A stretch of 64,000 bases of DNA from Thiothrix sp. (GCA_008015155.1 SSFA01000016.1:1-64000); one strand, 5' to 3'. Positions 8,630 through 17,816 are shown, counted from the stretch's first letter. Program-made: numbers and translations. The notes: a model not told the origin generated them from the sequence alone.

Positions 8630-9790
8630 ATGGATCGCGATAATGCAATGGGCTATGTGCAGAAGTTACTGCGCGGTATGCTCGAAAAAGGTAGCTCAGA
8701 TTTATTTATTACGGCCGATGCAGCTCCTTCGGTAAAGGTGAATGGCGAAATGGTGCCACTCACGCAGAATATCCTTTCAGAAATGAACGCGCGCATGCTA
8801 GTGCGGGCGATTATGAACGACTACCAGTTGCAACAGTTTGAATCGCAGATGGAGTGCAACTTCTCGATCAGCTTGCCGGGCACAGCCCGTTTCCGGGTAA
8901 ATGCCTTCACTCAGCGCGGCTGTTCTGGCATGGTGTTGCGGCATATTCCCAGCAAGATTCCTAAATTTGAGGATTTGGATTTACCACCGATTTTACGTGA
9001 TCTCTCGTTGACTAAGCGTGGTTTGATTATCTTCGTCGGTGCCACAGGCTCAGGTAAATCTACTTCCTTGGCAGCGATGCTTGATTATCGAAATGAAAAT
9101 TCGCGCGGCCATATTGTTACGATTGAAGATCCCATTGAGTTTATTCATCAACATAAAGGCTGCTTGCTCACTCAACGCGAAGTAGGTCTAGATACTGTTA
9201 GCTATGAAGTAGCGCTAAAAAATACCTTACGGCAAGCACCTGATGTCATCCTCATGGGGGAGGTGCGCGATAAACAGACCATGGAATATGCGATTGCGTA
9301 TGCTGAAACGGGGCATTTATGTCTGACCACTCTGCACGCGAACAGTGCTAACCAAGCCATCGAGCGGATTCTGAACTTCTTCTCAGAAGAGCGCCATCCG
9401 CAATTGCTCATGGATTTATCTCTCAATCTTAAGTCTGTCATTTCACAGCGCTTGGTACGCTCAGTCGATGAAAAATCGCGTATTCCTGCTGTTGAAGTCA
9501 TTATCAATACGCCATTAATGGCTGATTTGATCCTAAAAGGCGACGTTTCAGGCATGAAAACCTTGGCTTCTAAGTCGCGTGAATATGGGATGTGTACGTT
9601 TGACCAGGCCCTATTTGACTTAATTGAAAACCGCAAAATTACCGTGCAAGAAGGCTTACGCAATGCAGATTCAGTGAATGACCTACGCTTGCGTTTGAAA
9701 CTGGAAAGTCGCTTCTCTAAAGAAAACGATTTCTTCCGTGGTACGGATCAGCTGGAAATCGAGCCTGTGGCCAATAATGTAAGAAGGTAA
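8630..9790 (+). CDS. pilU: PilT/PilU-family retraction ATPase PilU
   Basis: A 386-residue PilT-dependent retraction motor. The N-terminus SSDLFITADAAPSVKVNGE is the PilU/PilT PAS-like module. Walker A is GATGSGKST (137-145), the Walker B region is VILMGEVRDKQTM, and the His box is GHLCLTTLHANSANQA. The AIRNLIRE motif of PilT is absent and a C-terminal tail of ~40 residues follows the core, both PilU-like. AGAGGGAG precedes the ATG. Three base pairs separate its stop from the ATG of a third, broken paralogue, whose ribosome site AAGAAGG overlaps the end of pilU. Confidence 0.92.
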   Translation: MDRDNAMGYVQKLLRGMLEKGSSDLFITADAAPSVKVNGEMVPLTQNILSEMNARMLVRAIMNDYQLQQFESQMECNFSISLPGTARFRVNAFTQRGCSGMVLRHIPSKIPKFEDLDLPPILRDLSLTKRGLIIFVGATGSGKSTSLAAMLDYRNENSRGHIVTIEDPIEFIHQHKGCLLTQREVGLDTVSYEVALKNTLRQAPDVILMGEVRDKQTMEYAIAYAETGHLCLTTLHANSANQAIERILNFFSEERHPQLLMDLSLNLKSVISQRLVRSVDEKSRIPAVEVIINTPLMADLILKGDVSGMKTLASKSREYGMCTFDQALFDLIENRKITVQEGLRNADSVNDLRLRLKLESRFSKENDFFRGTDQLEIEPVANNVRR

Positions 9791-9793
9791 ATC

Positions 9794-10992
9794 ATGGCTA
9801 ATCTAATCGAAGAGGATATGCGCCTATCACCATTATTACACATGATGGTAAAGCAACAGGCTTCGGATATTTATTTAACAATATTTATTTAACAACTGGC
9901 GCCCATGCTTCGGTAAAAGTACGGGGCTCTTTACGCAAAATTAGTAAAGAACCCATGAAGCCTGGCAATATTCGTCAGTTAGCAGAAGAAGTGCTAACCA
10001 GCAGCGAAATGGAAACTTTTTACAGCGCCCGAGAATTTAATAAAGGCATTGCTTTAAAAGGGATTGGCCGTTTTCGGATGAATTTATATTTCCAGCGCGG
10101 CGAAGTGTCGATGGTCGTGCGGCATATTCGTAGCAATATTGCTAATCCGGATGATTTGAATTTACCGGAAGTTTTGAAAGAGTTAGTGATGCGGCGCGAC
10201 GGTTTAATACTTTTCGTAGGCTCAACGGGTTCGGGTAAGTCAACCTCGATGGCTTCCTTAATTCAGTATCGGAATGAACGCCATTGTGGACATATTCTGA
10301 CGATTGAAGATCCCATTGAATATACCTTCCGCCACGGTCAGTCGATTGTTGGTCAACGGGAAGTAGGCTTCGATACCCTCAGTTATGCCAATGCGATGCG
10401 TGAAGCGATGCGTGAAGCCCCAGATATGATTATGGTTGGTGAAGCGCGAGATAGTGCCACGATGGGCGCAGTCTTGGGTTTTGCGGATACTGGCCATTTA
10501 GTCATCTCAACGCTGCATGCGATCAATGTAGTACAAGCCTTAGAACGGATTTTATATCTGTTTAATACAGAAGATAAAAATCGGGTACTGATGGATTTAT
10601 CCTTGAACTTACGTGCCATTGTGGCGCAGCGTTTAATTCCTGCTTCTAGTGGGGAAGGTATTCACTTGGCAGCTGAAGTGTTAGTGAATACACCCTATGT
10701 CGCTGAGCTGATTCGTAAAGGGCATTTTAATGATCTGCCGGAGATTATTGAGAAAGGTACTTCAGACGGGATGGTGAGCTTTGATCAGTCTTTATATCGA
10801 CTGCTGAGAGATAAGAAAATTACTAAAGCCCATGCTTTAGAATATGCGACTTCACGTAATAACCTCGAATGGCAAATTAGCTTCGGTAATGGCAGTTTTG
10901 CACCTGATAAAAATAAGCCAGCCGAACCTAGTGTTTACGAAAAGGTATTGGAGTCAACTAAAAGCAAAATTACAGGTTCTACAGACGCTTAA
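9794..10992 (+). pseudogene. Third PilT/PilU paralogue, frameshifted by a 14-bp tandem duplication
   Basis: From ATG 9794 (ribosome site AAGAAGG) the frame gives a PilU-like N-terminus with SPLLHMMVKQQASDIYLT, then reaches TAA at 9890-9892 after 32 codons. The cause is visible: ATATTTATTTAACA occurs twice in tandem at 9867-9880 and 9881-9894. Removing one copy joins DIYLT to TGAHASVKVRGSLRKIS and gives one frame of 394 residues with Walker A GSTGSGKST, IEDPIEY, VGEARDSATM and a His box (GHLVISTLHAINV). Apart from the duplication the frame is intact. It may be a recent pseudogene, or a switchable gene if copy number varies. Translation could restart at ATG 9955, giving a 345-residue protein without the N-terminal part. 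Confidence 0.88.
9867..9894 (+). repeat. Perfect 14-bp tandem duplication causing a frameshift
   Basis: ATATTTATTTAACA at 9867-9880 is repeated exactly at 9881-9894. Fourteen is not a multiple of three, so two copies shift the frame and one copy would keep it open. Confidence 0.95.
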
Positions 10993-10995
10993 GGT

Positions 10996-11643
10996 TTATT
11001 CCCAACGCAGAATCGGTATTTCCAGCAAGGTTTGTAAATCGAGCTGGTTATCCATACCTGTCGGTGCTGGATGAATCGGATTAAGAATAATGCCAGCTAA
11101 AGCTAGCTGGCGTGCTTGAATCGCTTCTACAGTCAGTAAAATATGATTGATGCAACCCACTCGATCTTCACTTACTAAGACAATAGGTAGTTTTAAGGCA
11201 GCCGCCAAATCCGCATTAAGTCCATCGCTGGCTAAGGGGGAATAAAAACCTCCCGCACCTTCTACATATAAAAAACTATTGCTTGGACAGCGCTCGCGGC
11301 ATTGCTGGGCTAATTGTTGAATACTTAATTGCTTTCCTTCTAAGGCTGCTGCGCGGGGTGGAGATAAAGGCGCTAGCAAGCGATTGGGGCAGACATGATT
11401 CAGTACTTGAAAACCGCTAGCGGCCAAGGCTAATTTCCATGTATCACTTTCAGTGATTTGCTCAGCTGACCATCCTGATTCGACAGGCTTGCGTGGAGTA
11501 ATTGGTACCCCCAAGAGTCTTAAGTGTTGTAATAATCTCGTACCTACCCAAGTTTTGCCGACACCTGTGTCTGTGCCGGTCATAAAAAGCCCTGGTAACT
11601 GGCTAATTTGCTCTAACCATGCTGTAAAAGAACTTGGATTCAA
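10996..11643 (-). CDS. bioD: Dethiobiotin synthetase BioD
   Basis: A 215-residue ATP-dependent enzyme closing the ureido ring of dethiobiotin, the penultimate step of biotin synthesis in the cytosol. The P-loop GTDTGVGKT is at residues 23-31, the substrate lysine region is TPRKPVESGW, and the second conserved segment is YVEGAGGFYSPLA. The first ~18 residues (MNPSSFTAWLEQISQL) are an N-terminal extension compared with typical BioD. Its biotin partner bioA lies 40 kb away at 52127, so the pathway is scattered. It converges on the third pilT/U paralogue with only 3 bp between stops. Confidence 0.9.
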   Translation of the reverse strand: MNPSSFTAWLEQISQLPGLFMTGTDTGVGKTWVGTRLLQHLRLLGVPITPRKPVESGWSAEQITESDTWKLALAASGFQVLNHVCPNRLLAPLSPPRAAALEGKQLSIQQLAQQCRERCPSNSFLYVEGAGGFYSPLASDGLNADLAAALKLPIVLVSEDRVGCINHILLTVEAIQARQLALAGIILNPIHPAPTGMDNQLDLQTLLEIPILRWE

Positions 11644-11713
11644 TTGGTAAACTCTAAGTTAAGAAAGTTTTCTATTATACTGCAGGCTCATCAACTGCAT
11701 AGCGAGCCTAAAG

Positions 11714-12370
11714 ATGCGCGCCCGATTTTGGCATGAGCGTTGGCAACAGAACCAAATTGGTTTTCACCAAGACGAAACTAATCCTTATCTGCAAACCTAC
11801 TGGCCTAAGCTTCAGCTAGCACCTCACAGTACGATATTTGTGCCTTTATGTGGCAAGAGCATTGATATGCTGTGGTTGCGAGCACAAGAGTATAGGGTTT
11901 TAGGCATTGAGCTGAGTCCGATTGCAGTTAAAGATTTCTTTACTGAGCAGGGATTGGAGCCAAAGATTTCACAACAGGGGAGTTTTGAGTTGTGGGAGGT
12001 AGATGGTCTAAAAATTCTACTCGGGGACTTTTTCCAACTGACGGCAGCTGATTTAGTAGGCTGTGATGCGATTTATGATCGTGCTTCGCTTATTGCCTTA
12101 CCGCCGGATATGCGTGAGCAATATGTGACTCATCTACAACAGATTGCAGCGGGTAAACCGAGTCTGTTAATTACCTTGGAATATGATCAGACGATCACGG
12201 GTGGCCCACCTTTCTCAGTCAGCTCAGCAGAGGTGGAAAGCTATTATGCAGCTCAGTATCAAATTGAACGCTTAGCACAGATTGATATTAGCCAAACCCA
12301 GCATGGTATTATCGCTAAGGGAGTTAAGGAACTGCATGAAGCCGTTTACTGGCTCCAACCTAAGGCTTAG
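11714..12370 (+). CDS. tpm: Thiopurine S-methyltransferase family protein
   Basis: A 218-residue SAM-dependent methyltransferase of the TPMT family. The family signature is clear: FWHERWQQNQIGFHQ at the N-terminus, VPLCGKSIDMLWL for the SAM-binding glycine loop, and GIELSPIAV. The CDAIYDRASLIALPP motif follows. Bacterial members methylate thiopurines and are linked to selenium and tellurium methylation. Divergent from bioD with a 70-bp gap; the stop is shared over 4 nt (TTAG) with convergent cpdA. Confidence 0.9.
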   Translation: MRARFWHERWQQNQIGFHQDETNPYLQTYWPKLQLAPHSTIFVPLCGKSIDMLWLRAQEYRVLGIELSPIAVKDFFTEQGLEPKISQQGSFELWEVDGLKILLGDFFQLTAADLVGCDAIYDRASLIALPPDMREQYVTHLQQIAAGKPSLLITLEYDQTITGGPPFSVSSAEVESYYAAQYQIERLAQIDISQTQHGIIAKGVKELHEAVYWLQPKA

Positions 12371-13158
12371 CTTTCTAAATAATGGACTTGAGTGTTGATT
12401 TGACCATCAGTTGTTAAGGTGAACTCACGCCAAGCGGGTTTGGCGTGTTTAAAGCCTAAGCGGATTTGATCATGGGTCAGCTGCACACAAGTAGCTGGAG
12501 TGCCATACACTGCAATCGCTTGGTTGTCCTGATTCATCACTGAACCAACAAATTCAGCATGAATATGCCCAAACGCTACCCCCTTCACTTGAGGAAACTG
12601 GGTTAAGACCTCCCATAGTTGCTCGGGTTGTTGCAATCCCAACTTATCCATCCAAGCACTGCCAATAGGCAAGGGATGATGGTGCAAAAAGACTAGTGCG
12701 TGTTCATTAGCCGGAAGCTCGCTGAGTGTATGGGCTAAATCAGTGAGTTGCTCACTACTTAAATAGCCTTCACCATGTAAAGGTCGACTGCTATCTAAAA
12801 ACAGCAAATGCCAATTAGCTAATTGAGTGTGTTGAACTAGATGGATATTTGGACTGATTAACTCTGCCTGCATGAGGGTAGGGTCATCATGGTTACCCGG
12901 CAGGACATAAACAGGTACTGAAACTTTGGCCAATAGGCTATTAATCCGTTGATAAGTAGCGGCCACTTCTTCCTGTGCTAGGTCACCACTAATGACCAAA
13001 GCAGCATAGCCTGCTTGTGGTTCTAAGTTAGCTAAAACTCGCTGCAAGGCTTGGTTGGGATAAACCGGAAGAGGTGACCAAATCAAACGGGATGAATCTT
13101 CAGCATAACAGTGCGTATCAGTAATCTGCCAGATACGGAGCACAGTGGTTGCAGTCAT
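12367..13158 (-). CDS. cpdA: 3',5'-cyclic-AMP phosphodiesterase CpdA-like
   Basis: A 263-residue calcineurin-like metallophosphoesterase. Metal-binding motifs in order are the D-x-H of QITDTHCY, SGDLAQ, LPGNHDDP, LFLHHHPLP and GHIHAEF. This set and the length fit CpdA, which hydrolyses cAMP and so tunes CRP activity. Its gene starts 4 bp after the stop of the MuiA-like gene and is probably co-transcribed with it. Other class III phosphodiesterases share these motifs, so the substrate is inferred from family resemblance. Confidence 0.85.
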   Translation of the reverse strand: MTATTVLRIWQITDTHCYAEDSSRLIWSPLPVYPNQALQRVLANLEPQAGYAALVISGDLAQEEVAATYQRINSLLAKVSVPVYVLPGNHDDPTLMQAELISPNIHLVQHTQLANWHLLFLDSSRPLHGEGYLSSEQLTDLAHTLSELPANEHALVFLHHHPLPIGSAWMDKLGLQQPEQLWEVLTQFPQVKGVAFGHIHAEFVGSVMNQDNQAIAVYGTPATCVQLTHDQIRLGFKHAKPAWREFTLTTDGQINTQVHYLES

Positions 13159-13162
13159 TGAA

Positions 13163-14818
13163 TTAAAGCCCAGATAAAGACTGATCTTGTGGATAGCTAA
13201 TGCTATAACCGTAGTTTACTTCTACCTTAGTACCTACTGGCAGTTCGCGCTCCCAAGCATTGACCCCTTTCTTGTGGTCGACGTCTTTTACGCTTGGAAC
13301 ATCACCAGTCAGCGTGACACTAATATCTGACGTATTGGCGACTGGGATCATATCGTAGAGTTTGATGCTGCGTGCTTCAGTATGCTCATTTTGAATCGTG
13401 ACTTGATAGTTATAATCTAGGCGTTTGCGAGTACTTAACAAACCGGGTTGAGTCGTTTTTTCAGGTGTGGGTTGAAAGCGAATCTTGACGCGATCATCTT
13501 CACCAAAAGCTAGTTTAATAAGTTCGCCGGTTTTCAGCTCAGCTAACTGTGAATTGCCAATAAAATTCCCATCACGGTATAAAGCCACAGCACCTGGAAT
13601 CAATGGAGCTTGGCCTTGGTAAATAGCTTCAGAACTTAGGATGGCTCTTGGGTCAAGCCTTGGCACACTGCTTAACTGCAATTTTGCCTCCAAGGTTTGG
13701 CTTTCTAAAGTAATACGTCTAGTGTCGCTGCCTGAGGCCAGGCTTAAACTGCCAGGTACTTGATATTCAGCATTATAATTTCCGGTGACTAGGGCGCTGC
13801 TTTCTTCGAACATTTTCATGACAGGACGTGCTTGCTCTTTGCTAGCTAGAGGCGCCTGTGGAGCTGGCATGGCTTCGTTTGCCGTCATACTAAGCCCCCT
13901 ATCTGCAGAAGCTCCCGACGGCAGGGACGGTTCATACAAAGAAATCACCCAGCTATTGAGTTCAGGTAAATGAGCACTAGCAGTAGGGCGTAAAGTAGAA
14001 AGGGTAACTTTGGCATTTACCCAGTCTTCTCCAGTATTCTGCTGGATGGCGGCTTGGGTTTTAAATTGTAGCTTGCCAGTGTTACTGTCTAATTCAGCCT
14101 CATAAACCGGAGACCAATTAGCGGCAGGAATTTGATAGCTTAAGCTCAGACTGAGATTGCTGGCTTGGGCTGCTTTGACATACAGACTAGCTGTACGATT
14201 GCTCGTTTCGCCAGTAGCGATTTGCTCTAATTGCATTTGCAGCTGGGCTAAACCTTTATCAAATTCTTGTAAGGTTTTATCAGCAGCACGGGCTTTGGCT
14301 TGAGCCTCAGCGGTGGCAGTTTCTAAAGTTTGCCAAGCTTGCTGCCATTGAGTTAAGGGTAGTGTGGCTGTGCCTTGAGCAGGATTATCTTTATTGGGCT
14401 GTTGCATGCCAGTAGCTCGAATAAAGGCCAGCTGCTGTTCAGCACGAGTTTTCGCATCGGCGATCTCTTGACGTTTTTCTTGCCAGCGACGAATTTCTTC
14501 TTCTAATTGGCGTTCTTTAGCTTGCACAGCTGATGAGCTTAATTGTTCAGCGAGTTGCACACTGCCCAAACTTACAGGGCTCGTACCCACACCAGATACC
14601 CGCAAAGAAGTCGCATCCATTTGCAAGGGGAGGCCAGGTAACATAATTTTAGTTTCACCCGCAGCTAAGTTGATCGTAGCAATGCGCGTCACGCGTGCGC
14701 TGTCGGGGTATACTGTAACTGTGCTAATACTGGAGTTGACCTGCAAATCAGCATAAGCCGCCGGTGTGAAACAGATGGCAACTGAAAGACTACTAATCAC
14801 TGCTAAGCTAATACGCAT
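13163..14818 (-). CDS. MuiA-family protein (DUF4139), exported
   Basis: A 551-residue protein with a signal peptide (LAVISSLSVAICFTPAAYA), an N-terminal DUF4140-like beta domain starting around ISTVTVYPDSARVTR, and a Gln/Glu/Ala-rich coiled coil (~95-210). A DUF4139 domain (YQIPAANWSPVYEAELDS) runs to the C-terminus. Homologues are called mucoidy inhibitor A; the biochemical role is unknown, and envelope or periplasmic location is inferred. It lies directly upstream of cpdA (4 bp). Its start is 73 bp from the inferred start of divergent tatD. Confidence 0.82.
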   Translation of the reverse strand: MRISLAVISSLSVAICFTPAAYADLQVNSSISTVTVYPDSARVTRIATINLAAGETKIMLPGLPLQMDATSLRVSGVGTSPVSLGSVQLAEQLSSSAVQAKERQLEEEIRRWQEKRQEIADAKTRAEQQLAFIRATGMQQPNKDNPAQGTATLPLTQWQQAWQTLETATAEAQAKARAADKTLQEFDKGLAQLQMQLEQIATGETSNRTASLYVKAAQASNLSLSLSYQIPAANWSPVYEAELDSNTGKLQFKTQAAIQQNTGEDWVNAKVTLSTLRPTASAHLPELNSWVISLYEPSLPSGASADRGLSMTANEAMPAPQAPLASKEQARPVMKMFEESSALVTGNYNAEYQVPGSLSLASGSDTRRITLESQTLEAKLQLSSVPRLDPRAILSSEAIYQGQAPLIPGAVALYRDGNFIGNSQLAELKTGELIKLAFGEDDRVKIRFQPTPEKTTQPGLLSTRKRLDYNYQVTIQNEHTEARSIKLYDMIPVANTSDISVTLTGDVPSVKDVDHKKGVNAWERELPVGTKVEVNYGYSISYPQDQSLSGL

Positions 14819-14891
14819 TTTGTTAAAACCCTACTCTATTTTTTCTTCATTATGTCGCTGCTAGCATAGCAATAAACATAGGACTTGGAAA

Positions 14892-15668
14892 ATCATCCAG
14901 TTAATTGATACCCATTGTCATTTTGATGACCCAAGCTTTGAGCTTGACCGTGTGCAAGTTTTGGAGCAGATGCAAGCTGTGGGTGTGAGTGATTTGCTTA
15001 TTCCAGCGATTACTCAGGCGAGTTGGTCAGGTATTCAAACTTTATGTAGCAAGCATGTGCAACTCCATGCAGCCTATGGCTTACATCCTATTTATTTGGC
15101 TGAGCATACTGAGCAACATCTTCTAGACTTAGCTAAGTTTATTCAGGAAAACCACGCGCAAGTGCTTGCAGTGGGTGAATGTGGCTTAGATTTTTTCCTA
15201 GTAGACTTGGATGTGCAGCGGCAAACAGCCCTATTTATGACACAGTTGAAGCTTGCGAAACACTTTGATTTACCGGTAGTTGTTCATGCAAGACGCTCAG
15301 TGGATGCTGTTCTAAGCTGTATTCGGCGAGTAGGCGGTTTACGTGGGGTGATACATAGTTTTGCCGGTAGTCTGCAACAAGCCGAACAGTTGATTGCGCA
15401 AGGATTTTTTCTCGGCGTAGGTGGGACTTTGACCTATGAGCGTGCACAACGGCTTAGACAGGTGTTAAAAACAGTTCCTGTTGAAGCCTTGTTATTAGAA
15501 ACGGACGCCCCTGATCAACCGGATAGTGAATGGCGGGGAAAACGTAACACGCCCTTGCGTTTGCCACGGATTGCAGAAGCATTGGCAGAGTTGCGAGCTT
15601 GTTCTATGGAGTCCATAGCCAGCATCACGACGGCGAATGCATACAACTTATTCGGAATGCGTAGATGA
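14892..15668 (+). CDS. tatD: TatD-family metal-dependent DNase with apparent non-AUG start
   Basis: A TatD-type TIM-barrel hydrolase of about 258 residues. TatD proteins are Mg-dependent exonucleases/deoxyribonucleases. The first metal motif is LIDTHCHFDDP, then GECGLDFF, VVHARRS, IHSFAG and LLETDAPD. The only in-frame ATG/GTG/TTG is GTG 14952, which would delete the essential HxH metal ligands. The frame stays open back to TAG 14862-14864. The best family start is ATC 14892 (or ATC 14895), 8 nt after AGGA at 14880-14883. I therefore infer AUC or AUU initiation; a sequencing error is the alternative. It overlaps the next gene by 4 nt (ATGA). Confidence 0.78.
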   Translation: MIQLIDTHCHFDDPSFELDRVQVLEQMQAVGVSDLLIPAITQASWSGIQTLCSKHVQLHAAYGLHPIYLAEHTEQHLLDLAKFIQENHAQVLAVGECGLDFFLVDLDVQRQTALFMTQLKLAKHFDLPVVVHARRSVDAVLSCIRRVGGLRGVIHSFAGSLQQAEQLIAQGFFLGVGGTLTYERAQRLRQVLKTVPVEALLLETDAPDQPDSEWRGKRNTPLRLPRIAEALAELRACSMESIASITTANAYNLFGMRR

Positions 15669-16174
15669 AGTATTTTTTTCCAGGCTTAATGGGCCTAGTG
15701 ATTTTATTGGGTATCGGTATGACCCTTACCCCCTATATTGCTAATTGGTTGTTACCGGTCAGTACCACTAATTATCAACAGGCAAAACCCAAGGATGCAC
15801 GTCAAGCAGTGGCGGACTGGTTCGGCGTGAAGCCAGAGCAAATCAAATCGGCTCAGGCGATTCGCCAGCGTACTCAGGAAGGCAATACAAATTGGTTCAT
15901 GTTTGAAGCCAGTCGTGAGCCTGTGGCGCAATTCATCAGAAGTGCTCGCTTACCTCAAATTAACTTAGACCAAGCAGCCCTTCAATCCGTGTGGCTAGAC
16001 AAGATCCCGCCTGTTAATTGGTGGCAACCTGCTGAGCTAAAACGTGAGACCTATTTCTCTGGTAAAACCGAGAACCGTAGATTGTCCTTGATTTACAATG
16101 AAGAGCAGCAGAAAGGTTACTTACTGATCGACTCTATCGAAACAGCTAAGGATAAAACCAAGAATAGTTTTTAG
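15665..16174 (+). CDS. Hypothetical membrane-anchored protein
   Basis: A 169-residue protein with an N-terminal hydrophobic segment (PGLMGLVILLGIGMTL) and a soluble, probably periplasmic remainder rich in Gln and Trp (NWWQPAELK). I recognise no family. Its ATG overlaps the tatD stop (ATGA), so the two are likely translated together. Convergent with the coiled-coil gene after 13 bp. Confidence 0.65.
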   Translation: MKYFFPGLMGLVILLGIGMTLTPYIANWLLPVSTTNYQQAKPKDARQAVADWFGVKPEQIKSAQAIRQRTQEGNTNWFMFEASREPVAQFIRSARLPQINLDQAALQSVWLDKIPPVNWWQPAELKRETYFSGKTENRRLSLIYNEEQQKGYLLIDSIETAKDKTKNSF

Positions 16175-16187
16175 CTAAGCCTTGAAG

Positions 16188-16850
16188 TTACTGAGCTAGG
16201 GTCGAATTTGTATGAGACTTGCCTACTAGTAAACGTGCTGCTTTTACCCAAGTGGCGAAGGGTATAATTTTTCCATCACTGATAAGACGTTGCATCAGCC
16301 GCAATTGTTCTGTGCTGCAGGTTGCTAATTGCTCACAAGTTAAGATGCCTAACATCTGCAGTTTTTGCAGACTGTTCGTATCGAGACCTTGAATGCAATT
16401 GAGAGCGTGAGTTTGCTCTGTAGCTGCATGCGGATAGGCTTGATTGACAATTGGGGCTGGGATCATGAGCTGCTTTTTTAAGAGCTTCGCACGATCATTA
16501 AGCCTGTGTAACTGTCGTTCACGTTTTGCTAATAAACTTGCTGTTTCACGGAGTTGATTGCGAGCGTGTAATAATTGCAAGCGGATTTGCTCAAAGGCTT
16601 TTACATCAGTGGATTGTGCTAATTGTGTTAAGGCAATTGCTTTCTCATGCTCACAATGTGTAGCTTGTTGGCTGAGTGTATTAAAGTCTTGTTGTAGACG
16701 TTGATGAGCATAGCGTAGGCGGGCTAATTCTTGAGCGCAGGCCGTTCGTATGTATTGTTGAAAAAAGTGTGCAGCCCACCAGCCAACGCCTAAACCCAGT
16801 AAAAACAAGCCAATACCGAGTGCTGAAAGCTGGAAACTGAGCACATGCAT
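16188..16850 (-). CDS. Membrane-anchored coiled-coil protein with C-terminal helix-hairpin-helix-like region
   Basis: A 220-residue protein. A hydrophobic helix (LGIGLFLLGLGVGWWAAHFF, ~10-30) anchors it and is followed by a Gln/Leu-rich coiled coil (~35-125). The C-terminal LNCIQGLDTNSLQKLQMLG and ILTCEQLATCSTEQL resemble helix-hairpin-helix repeats of the kind seen after coiled coils in predicted DNA-binding or ribosomal-like fusions. Function unknown. It starts 2 bp after the OmpA-like gene, so both belong to one transcription unit. The TM-plus-coil build resembles the product at 24647. Confidence 0.65.
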   Translation of the reverse strand: MHVLSFQLSALGIGLFLLGLGVGWWAAHFFQQYIRTACAQELARLRYAHQRLQQDFNTLSQQATHCEHEKAIALTQLAQSTDVKAFEQIRLQLLHARNQLRETASLLAKRERQLHRLNDRAKLLKKQLMIPAPIVNQAYPHAATEQTHALNCIQGLDTNSLQKLQMLGILTCEQLATCSTEQLRLMQRLISDGKIIPFATWVKAARLLVGKSHTNSTLAQ

Positions 16851-16852
16851 GC

Positions 16853-17593
16853 TTACTCCTGAAGAACAGTCAACTCAAGTCTCCGATTACGCGCGCGCCC
16901 AGCCTCGTCTTCATTGCTAGCAATAGGCCGAGCTGAGCCATAACCTTGGGCTTTAAGCTGATTCAAATCAATACCTTTTGTTAAGAGGTATTGAAGCACA
17001 GCCTCTGCTTTTGCTTGAGTGAGTGCAGTTTGACCGAGCGCAGTCCCCTGATTGTCGGTATGTGCAGATATTTCAACGATTGCTTTGGGGTGTTGTTTGA
17101 GGAGTTCTGCTAATTGGTCGAGAATAGGGTAAGAGTCTTCAGTCAGGACGGCTTGGGTCGGTACAAAGTGAATTTGGCTCAAGTCAAACTGCTCAATAAC
17201 ATGTTTTTTAGAGGGTGTATGGAAATTACCAGGTGCTAACTCTGCAGGCTTTTGCGCTTGGGACGTGGAGCTTACTTTAAGAGCTGGTGCTATAGTCACT
17301 TGGCTATTTACTGTTCGTACCCCATCAATACTACCAACGATCTCTAAAATAGCTTCTAAGGAAGTTTCTTGAGTAAGAATCCCACTAATATTGCCATCTC
17401 GACCTTGGAAATGCACATTCACATTGGGCAAATTAGCTTCAGCCAAAGCAGTTCGAGCTTTTTGTGCTAGATCATTTTCGAGCGCTGACTGTTTCCAAAT
17501 TAAAGCTAATCCGGTCAAACTAAAAGCAATTAACAGCGCTAAAATCGATAAGCGCATCAGAATCTGGCGTTCATAGTCGTTCTTGCCAAGCAT
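16853..17593 (-). CDS. OmpA-family protein with N-terminal BON-like domain
   Basis: A 246-residue protein with one N-terminal membrane helix (LSILALLIAFSLTGLALIW), then a BON-like segment around VHFQGRDGNISGILTQE, and a C-terminal OmpA peptidoglycan-binding domain. The latter shows VEISAHTDNQGTALGQTALT, AEAVLQYLLTKGI and ARNRRLELTV. It is probably anchored in the inner membrane and grips the cell wall. I chose ATG 17593, preceded by GGAG; the TTG at 17599 is less likely. It is the gene after the FimV-like protein on the same strand but separated by 223 bp with a long inverted repeat. Confidence 0.8.
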   Translation of the reverse strand: MLGKNDYERQILMRLSILALLIAFSLTGLALIWKQSALENDLAQKARTALAEANLPNVNVHFQGRDGNISGILTQETSLEAILEIVGSIDGVRTVNSQVTIAPALKVSSTSQAQKPAELAPGNFHTPSKKHVIEQFDLSQIHFVPTQAVLTEDSYPILDQLAELLKQHPKAIVEISAHTDNQGTALGQTALTQAKAEAVLQYLLTKGIDLNQLKAQGYGSARPIASNEDEAGRARNRRLELTVLQE

Positions 17594-17773
17594 AGACAAC
17601 TCCGCAGTAAAGTCGGGTCAAATTAAACAAAAAACCTAGCGCTGACTGATTTTTAGCAATAGCAGTTTGGTAATTCAAAGGACTCGAGGCAAGCTAACTA
17701 GCGTTCAGTTGAACGGCGTTAGGCTAGGCGAAACAAGCTAATAAAGCAGTTCATGGCTGATTAGTCAATCTTG

Positions 17774-17809
17774 GTTACAAGGTTGAATAGGAAAACTCAA
17801 CCTTGTAAC
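17774..17809 (-). repeat. 13-bp perfect inverted repeat downstream of the FimV-like gene
   Basis: GTTACAAGGTTGA (17774-17786) pairs with TCAACCTTGTAAC (17797-17809) around a 10-nt loop, 7 bp after the stop of the minus-strand gene ending at 17817. It can stop or stabilise that transcript; there is no clear U run, so a factor-independent terminator is not certain. A smaller hairpin CGTTCA-GT-TGAACG lies at about 17702-17715. The rest of 17594-17773 shows nothing recognisable. Confidence 0.6.
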
Positions 17810-17816
17810 TTAGGTT

